Positions 1 through 10,387 of a DNA stretch of 64,000 nucleotides are shown here, in pieces. The position numbers and the translations under genes are program-made. The notes beneath the pieces are model-generated. The model was not told where the DNA came from. It did not search any database and was given only the letters and a program-made list of their open reading frames with translations. Source of the DNA: Mycolicibacterium celeriflavum (GTDB taxonomy: Bacteria; Actinomycetota; Actinomycetes; Mycobacteriales; Mycobacteriaceae). The number at the start of each line of letters is the position of its first letter. The first letter of the stretch is position 1. Where the stretch lies: NCBI RefSeq assembly GCF_010731795.1, contig NZ_AP022591.1, positions 3,844,001 through 3,908,000 of the forward strand, in the 5' to 3' direction.

Positions 1-2425
<2,425 letters not shown>

Positions 2426-2440
2426 TCAATCGCGCCACAA

Positions 2441-2482
2441 CGCAAATGCCCCCGAATCGCAAGGATTTCGGGGGCATTTGCG
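2441..2482 (+). terminator. Terminator-like hairpin after clpC1
   Basis: A perfect 16-bp inverted repeat (CGCAAATGCCCCCGAA at 2441-2456 and its complement at 2467-2482) with a 10-base loop lies 15 bases after the clpC1 stop. There is no T-tract, which is usual for mycobacterial terminators. It separates clpC1 from the riboswitch-controlled operon downstream. Confidence 0.8.
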
Positions 2483-2504
2483 GCTGTTCGTCCAGCGGTT
2501 GCTT

Positions 2505-2615
2505 AGGATGTGCGATGTAATCGGCGAGCGAAGGAATCTGGTGAGAATCCAGAACGGTCGCGCCACTGTGTCAAGTCAGACCCGACGTTCGCCGACACCT
2601 CGACCCGATGCACGG
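2505..2615 (+). promoter_or_regulatory. Cobalamin (adenosylcobalamin-type) riboswitch upstream of cbtB-cbtA
   Basis: The segment has the conserved core of cobalamin riboswitches: GGTGAGAATCC near 2540, then ACGGTCGCGCCACTGT near 2552-2567 (B12-box type GCCACTG) and AAGTCAGACCC near 2572-2582. The leader continues with a GC-rich hairpin (around 2610-2650) that may be the expression platform before the cbtB start at 2663. By family knowledge it shuts off cobalt uptake when cobalamin is abundant. The boundaries are approximate; a covariance-model search would fix them. Confidence 0.88.
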
Positions 2616-2662
2616 CCCGCCGTGCGGGAACTGGGACGCGAAATCCCGGAAAGGACACCGAC

Positions 2663-2878
2663 ATGACCTCTCCTGAGGCCCGCAAGAGCGTTGCGCCCGC
2701 GCTGGACTTCTCGGCCACCAAGGCGGTGATGTGGTTGACGTTCACCGCATTCTTCGCCCTCCTGGTGCTCTACTTCGTCGGCATGGATCAGGGTGCGACG
2801 TCGGTGTTCGGCAACAACACCGTCATCCACGAGTTCGTGCATGACGCCCGCCACCTGCTCGGCTTCCCCTGCCACTGA
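2663..2878 (+). CDS. cbtB: CbtB, small subunit of cobalt transporter
   Basis: A 71-residue membrane protein that pairs with CbtA in cobalt uptake for B12 synthesis. It has one hydrophobic segment (about residues 23-42) and a His-rich C-terminal motif, HEFVHDARHLLGFPCH, the likely metal site typical of CbtB. The ATG at 2663 is chosen because GGAAAGGAC lies just upstream; a longer frame upstream would run through the riboswitch. It is first in an operon with cbtA (19-base gap) and sits directly behind a cobalamin riboswitch, which supports the role independently. Confidence 0.88.
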   Translation: MTSPEARKSVAPALDFSATKAVMWLTFTAFFALLVLYFVGMDQGATSVFGNNTVIHEFVHDARHLLGFPCH

Positions 2879-2897
2879 GCGGACGGCGCCAGAGACA

Positions 2898-3695
2898 ATG
2901 GAAAAGCAGATCATCGGGCGCGGCCTGCTTGCCGGCGCCCTGGCCGGACTGTTCGCGTTCATCTTTGCCCGGATCTTCGTCGAACCCGTCATCGAGCGGG
3001 CGATCGCTTACGAAGAGGGCGTCGGCGCCGCGCACGAAGCGATGGCAGGCCATGCGCACGGCGGGCACAGCCACGGTGACGGTGGCGGATTCGACCGTGT
3101 CGTGCAGGCCAACATCGGCATGGGATTGGGCGTGCTCGCCTTCAGTGTCGCGATCGCGGCATTGTTTGCCGTGGTCTTCGCGGTGGCCTACGGGCGCGTC
3201 GGCGACGTCTCGGCGCGGCTGCTGTCGGTGTACGTGGCCGGCGGAATGTTGTTGAGCCTGTACATCGTCCCTTCGCTGAAGTACCCGGCGAGCCCACCGG
3301 CGCTCAGCCTGGACGAGACGATCCGTCAGCGCACGCTGCTGTACCTGTTTATGGTGGTGCTGTCCGCGGCGCTGCTGGTCGGTGCGGTTTATCTGGGTAG
3401 GCGGTTGTCCGACCGGCTGGGCGCATGGAACGCGACGTTGGCCGCGGCAGGGTCCTACGTCGTCGCGATCGCGGTGCTGATGCTGATACTGCCTGGCATC
3501 CACGAAACACCGGGCCCGCTGCGCGACGACGCGGGCACCATCGTCTACGAGGGCTTCCCGGCCGACGCGCTCTACGAGTTCCGGCTGTTCTCGCTCGGCA
3601 CGCAGGTCGTCATCTACACGACGATCGCCCTGGCGTTCGGCGCGATGGCAGCGCGGCTGCTCGGCGAGAAGCGACGGGAGAGCGTTCCTTTGTGA
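2898..3695 (+). CDS. cbtA: CbtA, cobalt transporter membrane subunit
   Basis: A 265-residue integral membrane protein, predicted to move Co2+ across the plasma membrane with CbtB. It starts with an amphipathic to hydrophobic segment (residues 6-25), followed by a His/Gly-rich loop, HAHGGHSHGDGGG, around residues 50-65 that likely binds metal, and then about five further hydrophobic segments. The ATG at 2898 fits the CbtA N-terminus (MEKQIIGRGLLAGALAG). Its stop overlaps the GTG of the next gene by 4 bases (GTGA), so the phosphatase gene is probably co-translated. Regulation by the upstream riboswitch is inferred. Confidence 0.88.
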   Translation: MEKQIIGRGLLAGALAGLFAFIFARIFVEPVIERAIAYEEGVGAAHEAMAGHAHGGHSHGDGGGFDRVVQANIGMGLGVLAFSVAIAALFAVVFAVAYGRVGDVSARLLSVYVAGGMLLSLYIVPSLKYPASPPALSLDETIRQRTLLYLFMVVLSAALLVGAVYLGRRLSDRLGAWNATLAAAGSYVVAIAVLMLILPGIHETPGPLRDDAGTIVYEGFPADALYEFRLFSLGTQVVIYTTIALAFGAMAARLLGEKRRESVPL

Positions 3696-4243
3696 GTGAG
3701 GTCGTTCGGCTGACGCTCGTGTCGCATGCGTTGACGGACGCGATGTCGGCCGGACGATTCCCCACCGACGAGCCGTTGAGCCCGATCGGCCACCGGCAGG
3801 TCGACGCGTCCATCGACCTGGGTGTCGCCGATGCCGCGTTCTGCGGTCCTGAGAAGCGGACCAGGCAGACCGCCGAACTGTTGGGTCTGCATGCCGAGGT
3901 CGACGGTCGGCTCGCCGATCTGGACTGCGGACGATGGCGCGGTGACGTACTGGGCGGGGTGCGACCGGCGGACCTGGCGGTCTGGTTGACCGATCCGACG
4001 CGGGCGCCGCACGGCGGCGAATCGGTGGTCGACCTGGTCGACCGGGTGCGCGACTGGATGGAGTCGCAGACGACGGTCCGCCGCAGGCTCGTCGTGGTGA
4101 CACACCCGGCGGTGATCCGGGCGGCCATCCTGGTGGCGCTTGATGCACCCGCGAAGTCGTTCTGGCGCATCGACATTGCTCCGGTCAGCCGCACGGTGAT
4201 GCACTTCCGCGGGCACGCGTGGACACTCCGGTCGAACCGCTAG
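3692..4243 (+). CDS. Histidine phosphatase family protein in the cobalt operon
   Basis: A 183-residue protein of the phosphoglycerate-mutase-like histidine phosphatase superfamily. The N-terminal motif reads LVSHALTD where the family normally has (L/V)RHGxT: the catalytic His is kept but the flanking Arg and Gly are replaced. The second His motif, VVVTHPAVIRA (residues about 133-143), is intact. The GTG start overlaps the cbtA stop (GTGA). Its place behind a cobalamin riboswitch and cbtBA suggests a corrinoid role, for example a CobC-like (alpha-ribazole phosphatase) step, but the altered RHG makes activity uncertain. The 3' end overlaps the convergent lpqF by 4 bases. Confidence 0.75.
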   Translation: MSEVVRLTLVSHALTDAMSAGRFPTDEPLSPIGHRQVDASIDLGVADAAFCGPEKRTRQTAELLGLHAEVDGRLADLDCGRWRGDVLGGVRPADLAVWLTDPTRAPHGGESVVDLVDRVRDWMESQTTVRRRLVVVTHPAVIRAAILVALDAPAKSFWRIDIAPVSRTVMHFRGHAWTLRSNR

Positions 4244-5604
4244 CCGCTGATCGGGACCAGGTCGAAAGCCTGGCGCACGATCGACAACAGCCACCCGGCG
4301 GCCGTCGGACTGCGATACCTGGGCCAGTTCAGCTGGAAGCTGACGACCCACGGCTGGCCGGTGTGGTCGACGGCATACCAGCTGAACGTCAGGTCGCCCG
4401 GCAGGTTTCCGCCCTTGGCGCCGATGTAGGCCCACTTCGACCCGTCCAGGTCGATGCCGGGAATCGCGGCGAGGATGTCCTTGACCGGCGCGGCCTCGCC
4501 GACAGCGGCCGCCTGCAGCGCGATGTGCACGCGGCAGATGTCGGCGGCGCTGCCGTACCACTCCGCGCCGAAGTTCGACGCCGGCGTGTGCGTGCGTTTT
4601 GGATCCGGTTCGTAGGGCCGCGAATTCGTCTGCTTCAGCAGTTTCGCACGGACCTGCGGGTTGCCCTGTTCTACCGCCTGCCGCCACTGCTCGCGTAGGT
4701 CCGGCCGACCCCAGCCGACCGAGAAGAGCTCGTGCATGGTGGGGAACGGCGTCATGCTGGCCGGGTCGTGATGGCCGGCCGCGACCAGTGCCCGCTCCAC
4801 CGCGCCGGGACCAAGGCGTGCGATCAGCAGATCGGTGGCCATATTGTCACTGGCCGAGATCATCTGCTGGGCAGCGGTTCTCACCGATACCCGTGCGCCG
4901 GGCGGCAGTTCCTCGAGGCCGGCCGATCCGACCGCCTTGGCCCGCTTGGTGATGGTCAACGTGTCGGTCCACTCGAGCGTGCCGGCCTTCACCGCGTCGG
5001 CAACCGCAAGCAGCACATAGAGTTTGAAGATCGACGCCAACGGCAGCGACAGTTCGGTGTTGGTTCCGGCCACCACATCGCACCGGTCCGCAACCACCTT
5101 CGACACCTGATAGGAATAACGCGCGCCGGACTTCGTCAACTCGGCGTCGACGTCAGCCCATTCGTCGACGACCGGCGGTCGCAGCGACACGTCGAGCCGA
5201 TCGACCAAGCCGGCTTCGTTCGTGCGCAGGTCGATTTCCTGTGCGACGCCATAAGACGTCAGCACACCCACCTTTGCTTGGCCGGCGCCGATCTCCACGT
5301 CGGTGACGGTGAACGGCCGGTCCCACCAGATCCTGTCGAGCTTGAACGCGATGTCGTCGACCTTCTCCGGCACCGCCAGGGTGCGCACCCCGACCGGCCC
5401 GATCGGCCAGTCGGAGTTGAGCATGTCCAGGGTCTGCTTGGCCCGCAGACCCTGCGGGGTGTTGATCTCGATCGGCGTGCCGTACGCGGCGTCGGCCGGT
5501 GGGGCGTCGACCTTCGAGCAACCGGCGAGCGCGACGACGACAGAGACTGCGACCGTCAGCGCGAGCGCGCGGCGCGCGTTACGCCTGCCGCTAGTGAGTG
5601 GCAC
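4240..5604 (-). CDS. lpqF: LpqF-like lipoprotein with serine beta-lactamase fold
   Basis: A 454-residue predicted lipoprotein: basic N-terminus, hydrophobic stretch and lipobox VVALAGC (Cys29), so anchored on the outer face of the plasma membrane. The C-terminal half has class A beta-lactamase-like motifs: SIFK (SxxK, Ser191-Lys194), SDN (252-254) and KGG (397-399). The family usually lacks a proven lactamase role and may act on cell-wall material. The GTG at 5604 gives a length close to M. tuberculosis LpqF (about 452) and a clean signal peptide; the in-frame ATG at 5655 would extend 51 bases further into mhuD. It overlaps the end of mhuD by 14 bases, so the two are coupled. Confidence 0.85.
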   Translation of the reverse strand: MPLTSGRRNARRALALTVAVSVVVALAGCSKVDAPPADAAYGTPIEINTPQGLRAKQTLDMLNSDWPIGPVGVRTLAVPEKVDDIAFKLDRIWWDRPFTVTDVEIGAGQAKVGVLTSYGVAQEIDLRTNEAGLVDRLDVSLRPPVVDEWADVDAELTKSGARYSYQVSKVVADRCDVVAGTNTELSLPLASIFKLYVLLAVADAVKAGTLEWTDTLTITKRAKAVGSAGLEELPPGARVSVRTAAQQMISASDNMATDLLIARLGPGAVERALVAAGHHDPASMTPFPTMHELFSVGWGRPDLREQWRQAVEQGNPQVRAKLLKQTNSRPYEPDPKRTHTPASNFGAEWYGSAADICRVHIALQAAAVGEAAPVKDILAAIPGIDLDGSKWAYIGAKGGNLPGDLTFSWYAVDHTGQPWVVSFQLNWPRYRSPTAAGWLLSIVRQAFDLVPISG

Positions 5605-5914
5605 CTGCAACGTCGAGGACGACCTCGAACTCGAGCAGTGACGCGCCGGTGGCAACCGGGTTGGCCTGCTGGCCTTTGTGGGCTTCGATCGCCGGGCCCG
5701 TGGCCCAGGCCTGGAAAGCTTCCTCGGACTCCCACTGCGTCACCACGAAGTAGCGGTTTTCGCCCTTGACCGGGCGCAGAAGTTGAAAGCCCAGAAAGCC
5801 GGGCTGGTTGTCGACGGCATGGGCGCGGTGTGCGAACCGCTTCTCCAGTTCGGGACCGGCGTCGGGCGGGACCTCGATTGCGTTGATCTTCACCACGGGG
5901 TTCTGGCTGGGCAT
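5591..5914 (-). CDS. mhuD: MhuD, heme-degrading monooxygenase
   Basis: A 107-residue IsdG/MhuD-type protein (ABM ferredoxin-like fold) that oxidatively opens heme and releases iron in the cytosol; the M. tuberculosis enzyme yields mycobilin isomers without CO. It is near-identical to Rv3592 through most of its length. The key residues are visible with a +4 offset from extra N-terminal residues: Asn11 (Asn7 in Mtb), Arg30 (Arg26), Trp70 (Trp66) and the heme-ligand His79 (His75). Divergent from the hydrolase gene at 5958 with only 43 bp between. No iron box was recognised there. Confidence 0.95.
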   Translation of the reverse strand: MPSQNPVVKINAIEVPPDAGPELEKRFAHRAHAVDNQPGFLGFQLLRPVKGENRYFVVTQWESEEAFQAWATGPAIEAHKGQQANPVATGASLLEFEVVLDVAGATH

Positions 5915-5957
5915 GCGCTAAAGGCTACCGAATGCGCGGCGTGCACCTTGAGGCACG

Positions 5958-6755
5958 ATGATGTCTCCCATGCAGTCCCCAGCACGCGAGCGGGCTCACC
6001 TGACCCGTCGCGGCGGCAGGGGCCGACCGCTGGTGCTCGTGCACGGCCTGATGGGGCGGGGCAGCACGTGGACGCGTCAGCTGCCGTGGCTCACTCAGCT
6101 GGGCGATGTCTATACCTACGACGCGCCGTGGCACCGGGGCCGCGACGTCGACGATGCGGCCCCGATCAGCACGGAGCGGTTCGTCGCCGAGCTCGGCGAC
6201 GCGGTGTCGACGATCGGCAAGCCCGTCGTGCTGATCGGCCACTCGATGGGAGCACTGCACTCGTGGTGCCTGGCAGCGACGCGGCCCGACCTGGTGGAGG
6301 CGTTGGTCATCGAGGACATGGCACCGGACTTCCGCGGCCGCACCACCGGTCCGTGGGAGCCCTGGCTGCACGCGTTGCCGGTCGAATTCGAAACTGCGCA
6401 ACGGGTTTACGACGAGTTCGGGCCGGTGGCCGGCCAGTACTTCCTGGAGGCGTTCGACCGCACGACGACCGGCTGGCGGTTGCACGGTCAACCGGCGGTG
6501 TGGATCGAAATCGCCGCCGAGTGGGGTACCCGCGACTACTGGCGGGAGTGGGAGGCCGTGCGCGTACCGGCGCTGCTGCTCGAGGCGGGCAACTCCGTCA
6601 CACCTGGGGGCCAGATGGCGAAGATGGCGCAGACCGGCCACCGGACGACCTATCTGCATGTGCCCGGCGCCGGTCATCTCATCCACGACGACGCACCGCG
6701 GGCCTACCGGCAGGCGGTCGAGTCGTTCCTATCGGAACTCCCCGAGGACAGCTGA
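5958..6755 (+). CDS. Alpha/beta-fold hydrolase (Rv3591c-like)
   Basis: A 265-residue cytosolic alpha/beta hydrolase. It has an HGLMGRG oxyanion-hole motif (residues 29-35), nucleophile elbow GHSMG (Ser96) and a catalytic His in GAGHLIHDD (His240); the acidic residue position reads LLLEAGNS rather than the usual Asp-centred loop, so the acid may lie elsewhere. The substrate is unknown; the same neighbour occurs beside mhuD and mutY in M. tuberculosis. ATG codons at 5958, 5961 and 5970 are all possible; TTGAGG at 5949 favours one of the later two. The last 27 bases overlap a small convergent gene. Confidence 0.85.
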   Translation: MMSPMQSPARERAHLTRRGGRGRPLVLVHGLMGRGSTWTRQLPWLTQLGDVYTYDAPWHRGRDVDDAAPISTERFVAELGDAVSTIGKPVVLIGHSMGALHSWCLAATRPDLVEALVIEDMAPDFRGRTTGPWEPWLHALPVEFETAQRVYDEFGPVAGQYFLEAFDRTTTGWRLHGQPAVWIEIAAEWGTRDYWREWEAVRVPALLLEAGNSVTPGGQMAKMAQTGHRTTYLHVPGAGHLIHDDAPRAYRQAVESFLSELPEDS

Positions 6756-6983
6756 GGATGGCCGGCCCGGCGGACGCTCGAACCGGGTGCGGATCACGTC
6801 GAGATCATGCTCGACGCGCAGGACGTCGCGGTCGTCGTCGAACAGCCGGCCCGCCATCGGCGCCGCCATCCGGAACTGGTCGGGGTGCAATCGCAGGGCA
6901 CCGGAGCGGTGGGCGGCCCAGCCGAACGCCGCGGCCACCGCAAATGGGGCTACCAGGATCAGCAGTGTCAGGGCAGTGGTCAT
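6729..6983 (-). CDS. Small single-pass membrane protein of unknown function
   Basis: An 84-residue protein not recognised as a named family. The N-terminus (MTTALTLLILVAPFAVAAAF) is a clear membrane segment of about 20 residues, followed by a hydrophilic, Arg/Asp-rich tail likely in the cytosol. The ATG at 6983 starts right before the membrane segment; an upstream in-frame ATG at 7007 (MSERKITA...) is an alternative. Divergent from the GlxA-type regulator at 7055 and overlapping the 3' end of the hydrolase gene. The coding call rests on composition and the clean membrane segment. Confidence 0.5.
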   Translation of the reverse strand: MTTALTLLILVAPFAVAAAFGWAAHRSGALRLHPDQFRMAAPMAGRLFDDDRDVLRVEHDLDVIRTRFERPPGRPSSAVLGEFR

Positions 6984-7054
6984 GGCAGTAATCTTTCGCT
7001 CGGACATATCCGGCCAACAGTGGCAGGAATGACACATTGAGATAAAATGCTGCC

Positions 7055-8050
7055 ATGGCGATGAAGAGCGTATCGACACTGGTGCTCGACGATCTGGCGA
7101 TTTTCGAGTTCGGAGTCATCTGCGAGGTCTTCGGTATCGACCGTTCCGCCGACGGCGTGCCCAATTTCGACTTCAAGATCTGCGGGCCCCAGCCCGGCAG
7201 ACCGGTCAGCACCTCCGTCGGGGCGACGATCACACCCGCTCATGGCCTCGCCGACCTGGTGGGCGCCGACCTCGTCGCGATCCCGGCGATCGGCGGATCG
7301 GAGTACCTGCCCGAGGCGCTGGCCGCCGTCCGCACCGCCGCCGACGCCGGCTCGATCATCCTCACCGTGTGCTCGGGTGCTTTCGTCGCCGGTGCCGCGG
7401 GATTGCTCGACGGCAGGCCCTGCACCACGCACTGGATGCACGCCGACGCACTCGCCCGGAAATATCCGACCGCCAAAGTCGACCGCAACGTGCTGTTCGT
7501 CGACGACGGCAACCTGATCACCAGTGCGGGCACCGCGGCGGGAATCGACGCCTGCCTGCATCTCGTCCGGCGCGAACTCGGCAGCGAGGTGACCAACAAG
7601 ATCGCCCGCCGCATGGTGGTTCCGCCGCAACGCGACGGCGGTCAGCGCCAGTACATCGACCAGCCGATCCCGGTGCGATGTTCGGAACGCTTTGCCCCCC
7701 ACCTTGATTGGATTCTCGGCAATCTCGACAAACCGCACACCGTTGCCACGTTGGCCGCCCGCGCGCACATGTCCGCGCGCACGTTCGCACGCCGATTCGT
7801 AGAAGAGACCGGCCGGACGCCGATGCAATGGGTTACCGATCAACGTGTGTTGTACGCGCGCACCCTGTTGGAGGAGACCGATCTCGATGTCGACCGGATC
7901 GCCGAACGCAGTGGCTTCGGCACCGCGACGCTGCTGCGCCACCACTTCCGCAGGATCATCGGAGTGACACCGTCGGACTATCGACGCAGGTTCGCTTGTG
8001 GTGCAGAGGATTCCAACGGCGGAACGCAGGAATCGGCGGCCACCGCCTGA
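7055..8050 (+). CDS. GlxA-family AraC-type transcriptional regulator
   Basis: A 331-residue regulator with two parts. Residues about 8-175 form a DJ-1/PfpI (class I glutamine amidotransferase-like) sensor domain with the nucleophile-elbow Cys in TVCSGAF (near residue 108). Residues about 225-320 form an AraC-type double helix-turn-helix (SARTFARRFVEETGRTPMQW, then IAERSGFGTATLLRHHF). Family members sense small metabolites and activate nearby genes; the target here is unknown. ATGs at 7055 and 7061 are both possible. The 3' end overlaps mutY by 73 bases, convergent. Confidence 0.88.
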   Translation: MAMKSVSTLVLDDLAIFEFGVICEVFGIDRSADGVPNFDFKICGPQPGRPVSTSVGATITPAHGLADLVGADLVAIPAIGGSEYLPEALAAVRTAADAGSIILTVCSGAFVAGAAGLLDGRPCTTHWMHADALARKYPTAKVDRNVLFVDDGNLITSAGTAAGIDACLHLVRRELGSEVTNKIARRMVVPPQRDGGQRQYIDQPIPVRCSERFAPHLDWILGNLDKPHTVATLAARAHMSARTFARRFVEETGRTPMQWVTDQRVLYARTLLEETDLDVDRIAERSGFGTATLLRHHFRRIIGVTPSDYRRRFACGAEDSNGGTQESAATA

Positions 8051-8922
8051 TCGCCTTCGCCGGCGAGCGCGAACCGGCCGTCGGCGGTCTGTTCGATGAG
8101 GCCGTCGACCAACAGCGAATCAAGTGCCCGGTCGCGTTGGGCGGTATCGGACAACCAGGCGACGTCGAGTTGCGCGCGGGTGACGGGAGAGTCGTTGCCG
8201 CGCAATACATCAAGCAGACGACCGCGCACCTGCCGGTCGGTGCCCGCGTAGCGCTGCGTGCGGCGCGTCCGCGCCGTCGACGAAGGAAAACCATGCGAAC
8301 GCCACGCGCACATGTCCAGCGGGCACAGCCCGCACCGCGGCGCCCGAGCGGTGCACACCGTCGCGCCCAGTTCCATCAGCGCGACCGAGAACTTCGGCGC
8401 CAGTTCGTCGTCGGGCAGCAGAGTCTCGACGTCGGCGAGGTCACGCGGCGACGACGATGCCGCTGCCTCGGCGCGACCGTGCACCACCCTGGCGACGACA
8501 CGACGAACGTTGGTGTCGACGACCGGCACCCGCCGGCGGTAGGCGAAGCAGGCGACTGCACGCGCGGTGTACGCGCCGACGCCCGGCAGAGTCAACAGCG
8601 TCTCGACGTCGGACGGCACGACGTCGTCGTACTCCGCGGCGATCACCGTCGCGCACTCGTGTAATCGCTTGGCGCGGCGCGGATACCCCAGCTTGCCCCA
8701 CGCTCGCAACACGTCGGCGGCACTCGCCGCCGCGGTCGCCGACGGGGTCGGCCAACGCTGCACCCATGCGAGCCAGGCCGGTTCGACCCGGGCCACCGGC
8801 GTTTGTTGCAGCATGAACTCGCTGACCAGGATTTGCCACGGTGTCACCCCGGGCCGGCGCCACGGCAGGTCGCGCTGCCCGCGGTCAAACCAATCGAGCA
8901 GCTGAGGCACAATACCGGTCAT
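7978..8922 (-). CDS. mutY: MutY adenine DNA glycosylase
   Basis: A 314-residue base-excision repair enzyme that removes adenine mispaired with 8-oxoguanine. Residues 1-225 hold the HhH-GPD domain: catalytic Glu in SEFMLQQTPV, the helix-hairpin-helix LPGVGAYTARAVA and catalytic Asp in VPVVDTNVRRV. The [4Fe-4S] cluster Cys pattern is C-X6-C-X2-C-X4-C in CTARAPRCGLCPLDMC. A short C-terminal region follows. The ATG at 8922 is the best in-frame start before the conserved region, although TTG/GTG codons 4-5 codons upstream are possible. Its start codon shares the tetranucleotide CATG with the divergent carbonic anhydrase start. Confidence 0.95.
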   Translation of the reverse strand: MTGIVPQLLDWFDRGQRDLPWRRPGVTPWQILVSEFMLQQTPVARVEPAWLAWVQRWPTPSATAAASAADVLRAWGKLGYPRRAKRLHECATVIAAEYDDVVPSDVETLLTLPGVGAYTARAVACFAYRRRVPVVDTNVRRVVARVVHGRAEAAASSSPRDLADVETLLPDDELAPKFSVALMELGATVCTARAPRCGLCPLDMCAWRSHGFPSSTARTRRTQRYAGTDRQVRGRLLDVLRGNDSPVTRAQLDVAWLSDTAQRDRALDSLLVDGLIEQTADGRFALAGEGDQAVAADSCVPPLESSAPQANLRR

Positions 8923-9541
8923 GCCGAACACCAACCCAGTGACCGCATGGAAAGCACTCAAAGAGGGTAACGAGCGCTTCGTCGCCGGTAAGCCCGTCCA
9001 CCCGAGCCAGGGCGTCGAGCACCGCGCGAGCCTGGCAGCGTCGCAGAAGCCGACCGCGGTGGTGTTCGGTTGCGGGGACAGCCGCGTGGCGGCCGAGATC
9101 ATTTTCGATCAGGGCCTCGGAGACATGTTCGTGGTCCGTACCGCGGGACATGTCATCGACTCGGCGGTGCTGGGCTCCATCGAGTACGCGGTCAATGTGC
9201 TCAACGTGCCGCTGATCGCGGTGCTGGGCCACGACAGCTGCGGCGCGGTGAAGGCGACTTTGGCCGCACTGTACGAAGGCGTGGTGCCCGGCGGCTACGT
9301 GCGCGACATCGTTGAACGGGTGATGCCGTCGATTCTGCTGGGCAGGCGTGACGGGTTGAAGAGGGTTGACGAGTTCGAGGCCCGGCACGTCACTGAGACC
9401 GGGGCGCAGCTGATGGCCCGCTCGACGGCCATCGCCGAGGGGGTTGCTGCGGGCGACCTGGCGATCGTGGGACTGACCTACCATCTGGCCGACGGCCGGG
9501 TGGTGTTGCGAGATCATCTGGGCGACATCGGCGAAGGCTGA
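8921..9541 (+). CDS. canB: Beta-class carbonic anhydrase (CanB)
   Basis: A 206-residue zinc enzyme converting CO2 to bicarbonate in the cytosol. Zinc ligands are visible: Cys51 and Asp53 in CGDSR, and His104 and Cys107 in GHDSCGA. The N-terminus MPNTNPVTAWKALKEGNERF matches M. tuberculosis Rv3588c from its first residue, so the ATG at 8921 is well supported. That ATG overlaps the mutY start codon on the other strand, so each gene's promoter must lie within the other's coding sequence or the start codons must be close to the transcription start. Confidence 0.96.
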   Translation: MPNTNPVTAWKALKEGNERFVAGKPVHPSQGVEHRASLAASQKPTAVVFGCGDSRVAAEIIFDQGLGDMFVVRTAGHVIDSAVLGSIEYAVNVLNVPLIAVLGHDSCGAVKATLAALYEGVVPGGYVRDIVERVMPSILLGRRDGLKRVDEFEARHVTETGAQLMARSTAIAEGVAAGDLAIVGLTYHLADGRVVLRDHLGDIGEG

Positions 9542-9600
9542 CGGGCGACACGCCGGGTCACCTCGGGCGATAAGGCGCGACCCGGCCTTACCTTGAACTT

Positions 9601-10365
9601 GTGCTGGATCTGGAACCGCATGGCCCGCTACCGACGCAGATCTACTGGCGTCGCAGGGCACTGGCGCTGGGCATAGCGGTACTCGTGATCGGCGTGATCG
9701 CGGCCATCGTGGTCGTGGTTGTGAAGAACACCGGCGGCACGGACGAGGCGAACGCGGAGAAGTCTGCGTCCACCGCGGCAGCCGGGCCGACGCCGCTGCC
9801 GGGGGAGAACCCCGAAGTCAAGACGCCGGTGATGCCGCCGGCGCAGGATGCGCCGCCCCCGACGGCGACGCCGACCGCGGCGGTGGTGCCGCCGCCGCTA
9901 CTCAACGAGGGCGACGATTGCCCCGATTCCTCGCTTGCCGTCAAGGGCATCACGAACCAACCGCAGTACGTCGTGGGTGATCAGCCGAAGTTCACAATGG
10001 TGGTCACCAACATCGGGCTCGTCGGCTGCAAACGCGACGTCGGTGCCGCCGTGCTGGCGGCCTACGTGTACTCGCTGGACAACGCCCGGCTCTGGTCCAA
10101 CCTCGACTGTGCACCGTCGAACGAAACGCTGGTCAAGACGTTCCAGCCCGGTGAGCAGGTGACGACGGAGGTCACCTGGACGGGCATGGGCTCCGCGCCG
10201 GGTTGCCCGCTGCCGCGGCAACCCATCGGACCCGGCACGTACAACCTGGTCGTGCAGCTGGGCAATCTGCGTTCAGCGACGGTGCCGTTCATCCTCGCGG
10301 CGCCGCAGTCGCCGGTGCACGGCAACGGCGCCGCGCCGCCGCCCGGGCCCCCGCCCGCCGGCTGA
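9601..10365 (+). CDS. Membrane-anchored protein of unknown function (Rv3587c-like)
   Basis: A 254-residue protein with a short cytosolic start (MLDLEPHGPLPTQIYWRRR), one membrane segment (about residues 20-43), a Ser/Thr/Pro-rich linker (50-100) and an extracytoplasmic beta-type domain (about 100-240) with conserved-looking Cys residues in DDCPDSSLAV, GCKRDV and NLDCAPS, which may form disulfides. The C-terminus is Pro-rich. The GTG start at 9601 fits the family N-terminus. Function unknown; the neighbour is conserved between the carbonic anhydrase and disA genes in mycobacteria. Confidence 0.8.
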   Translation: MLDLEPHGPLPTQIYWRRRALALGIAVLVIGVIAAIVVVVVKNTGGTDEANAEKSASTAAAGPTPLPGENPEVKTPVMPPAQDAPPPTATPTAAVVPPPLLNEGDDCPDSSLAVKGITNQPQYVVGDQPKFTMVVTNIGLVGCKRDVGAAVLAAYVYSLDNARLWSNLDCAPSNETLVKTFQPGEQVTTEVTWTGMGSAPGCPLPRQPIGPGTYNLVVQLGNLRSATVPFILAAPQSPVHGNGAAPPPGPPPAG

Positions 10366-10387
10366 GCCGCGATAGCCCGATAGCCCG

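Noticed and set aside
2823..4148. 441-codon minus-strand frame opposite cbtA and the phosphatase
   Set aside because: Pro/Arg-rich translation typical of an opposite-strand shadow; cbtA and the phosphatase are supported by family motifs and the riboswitch.
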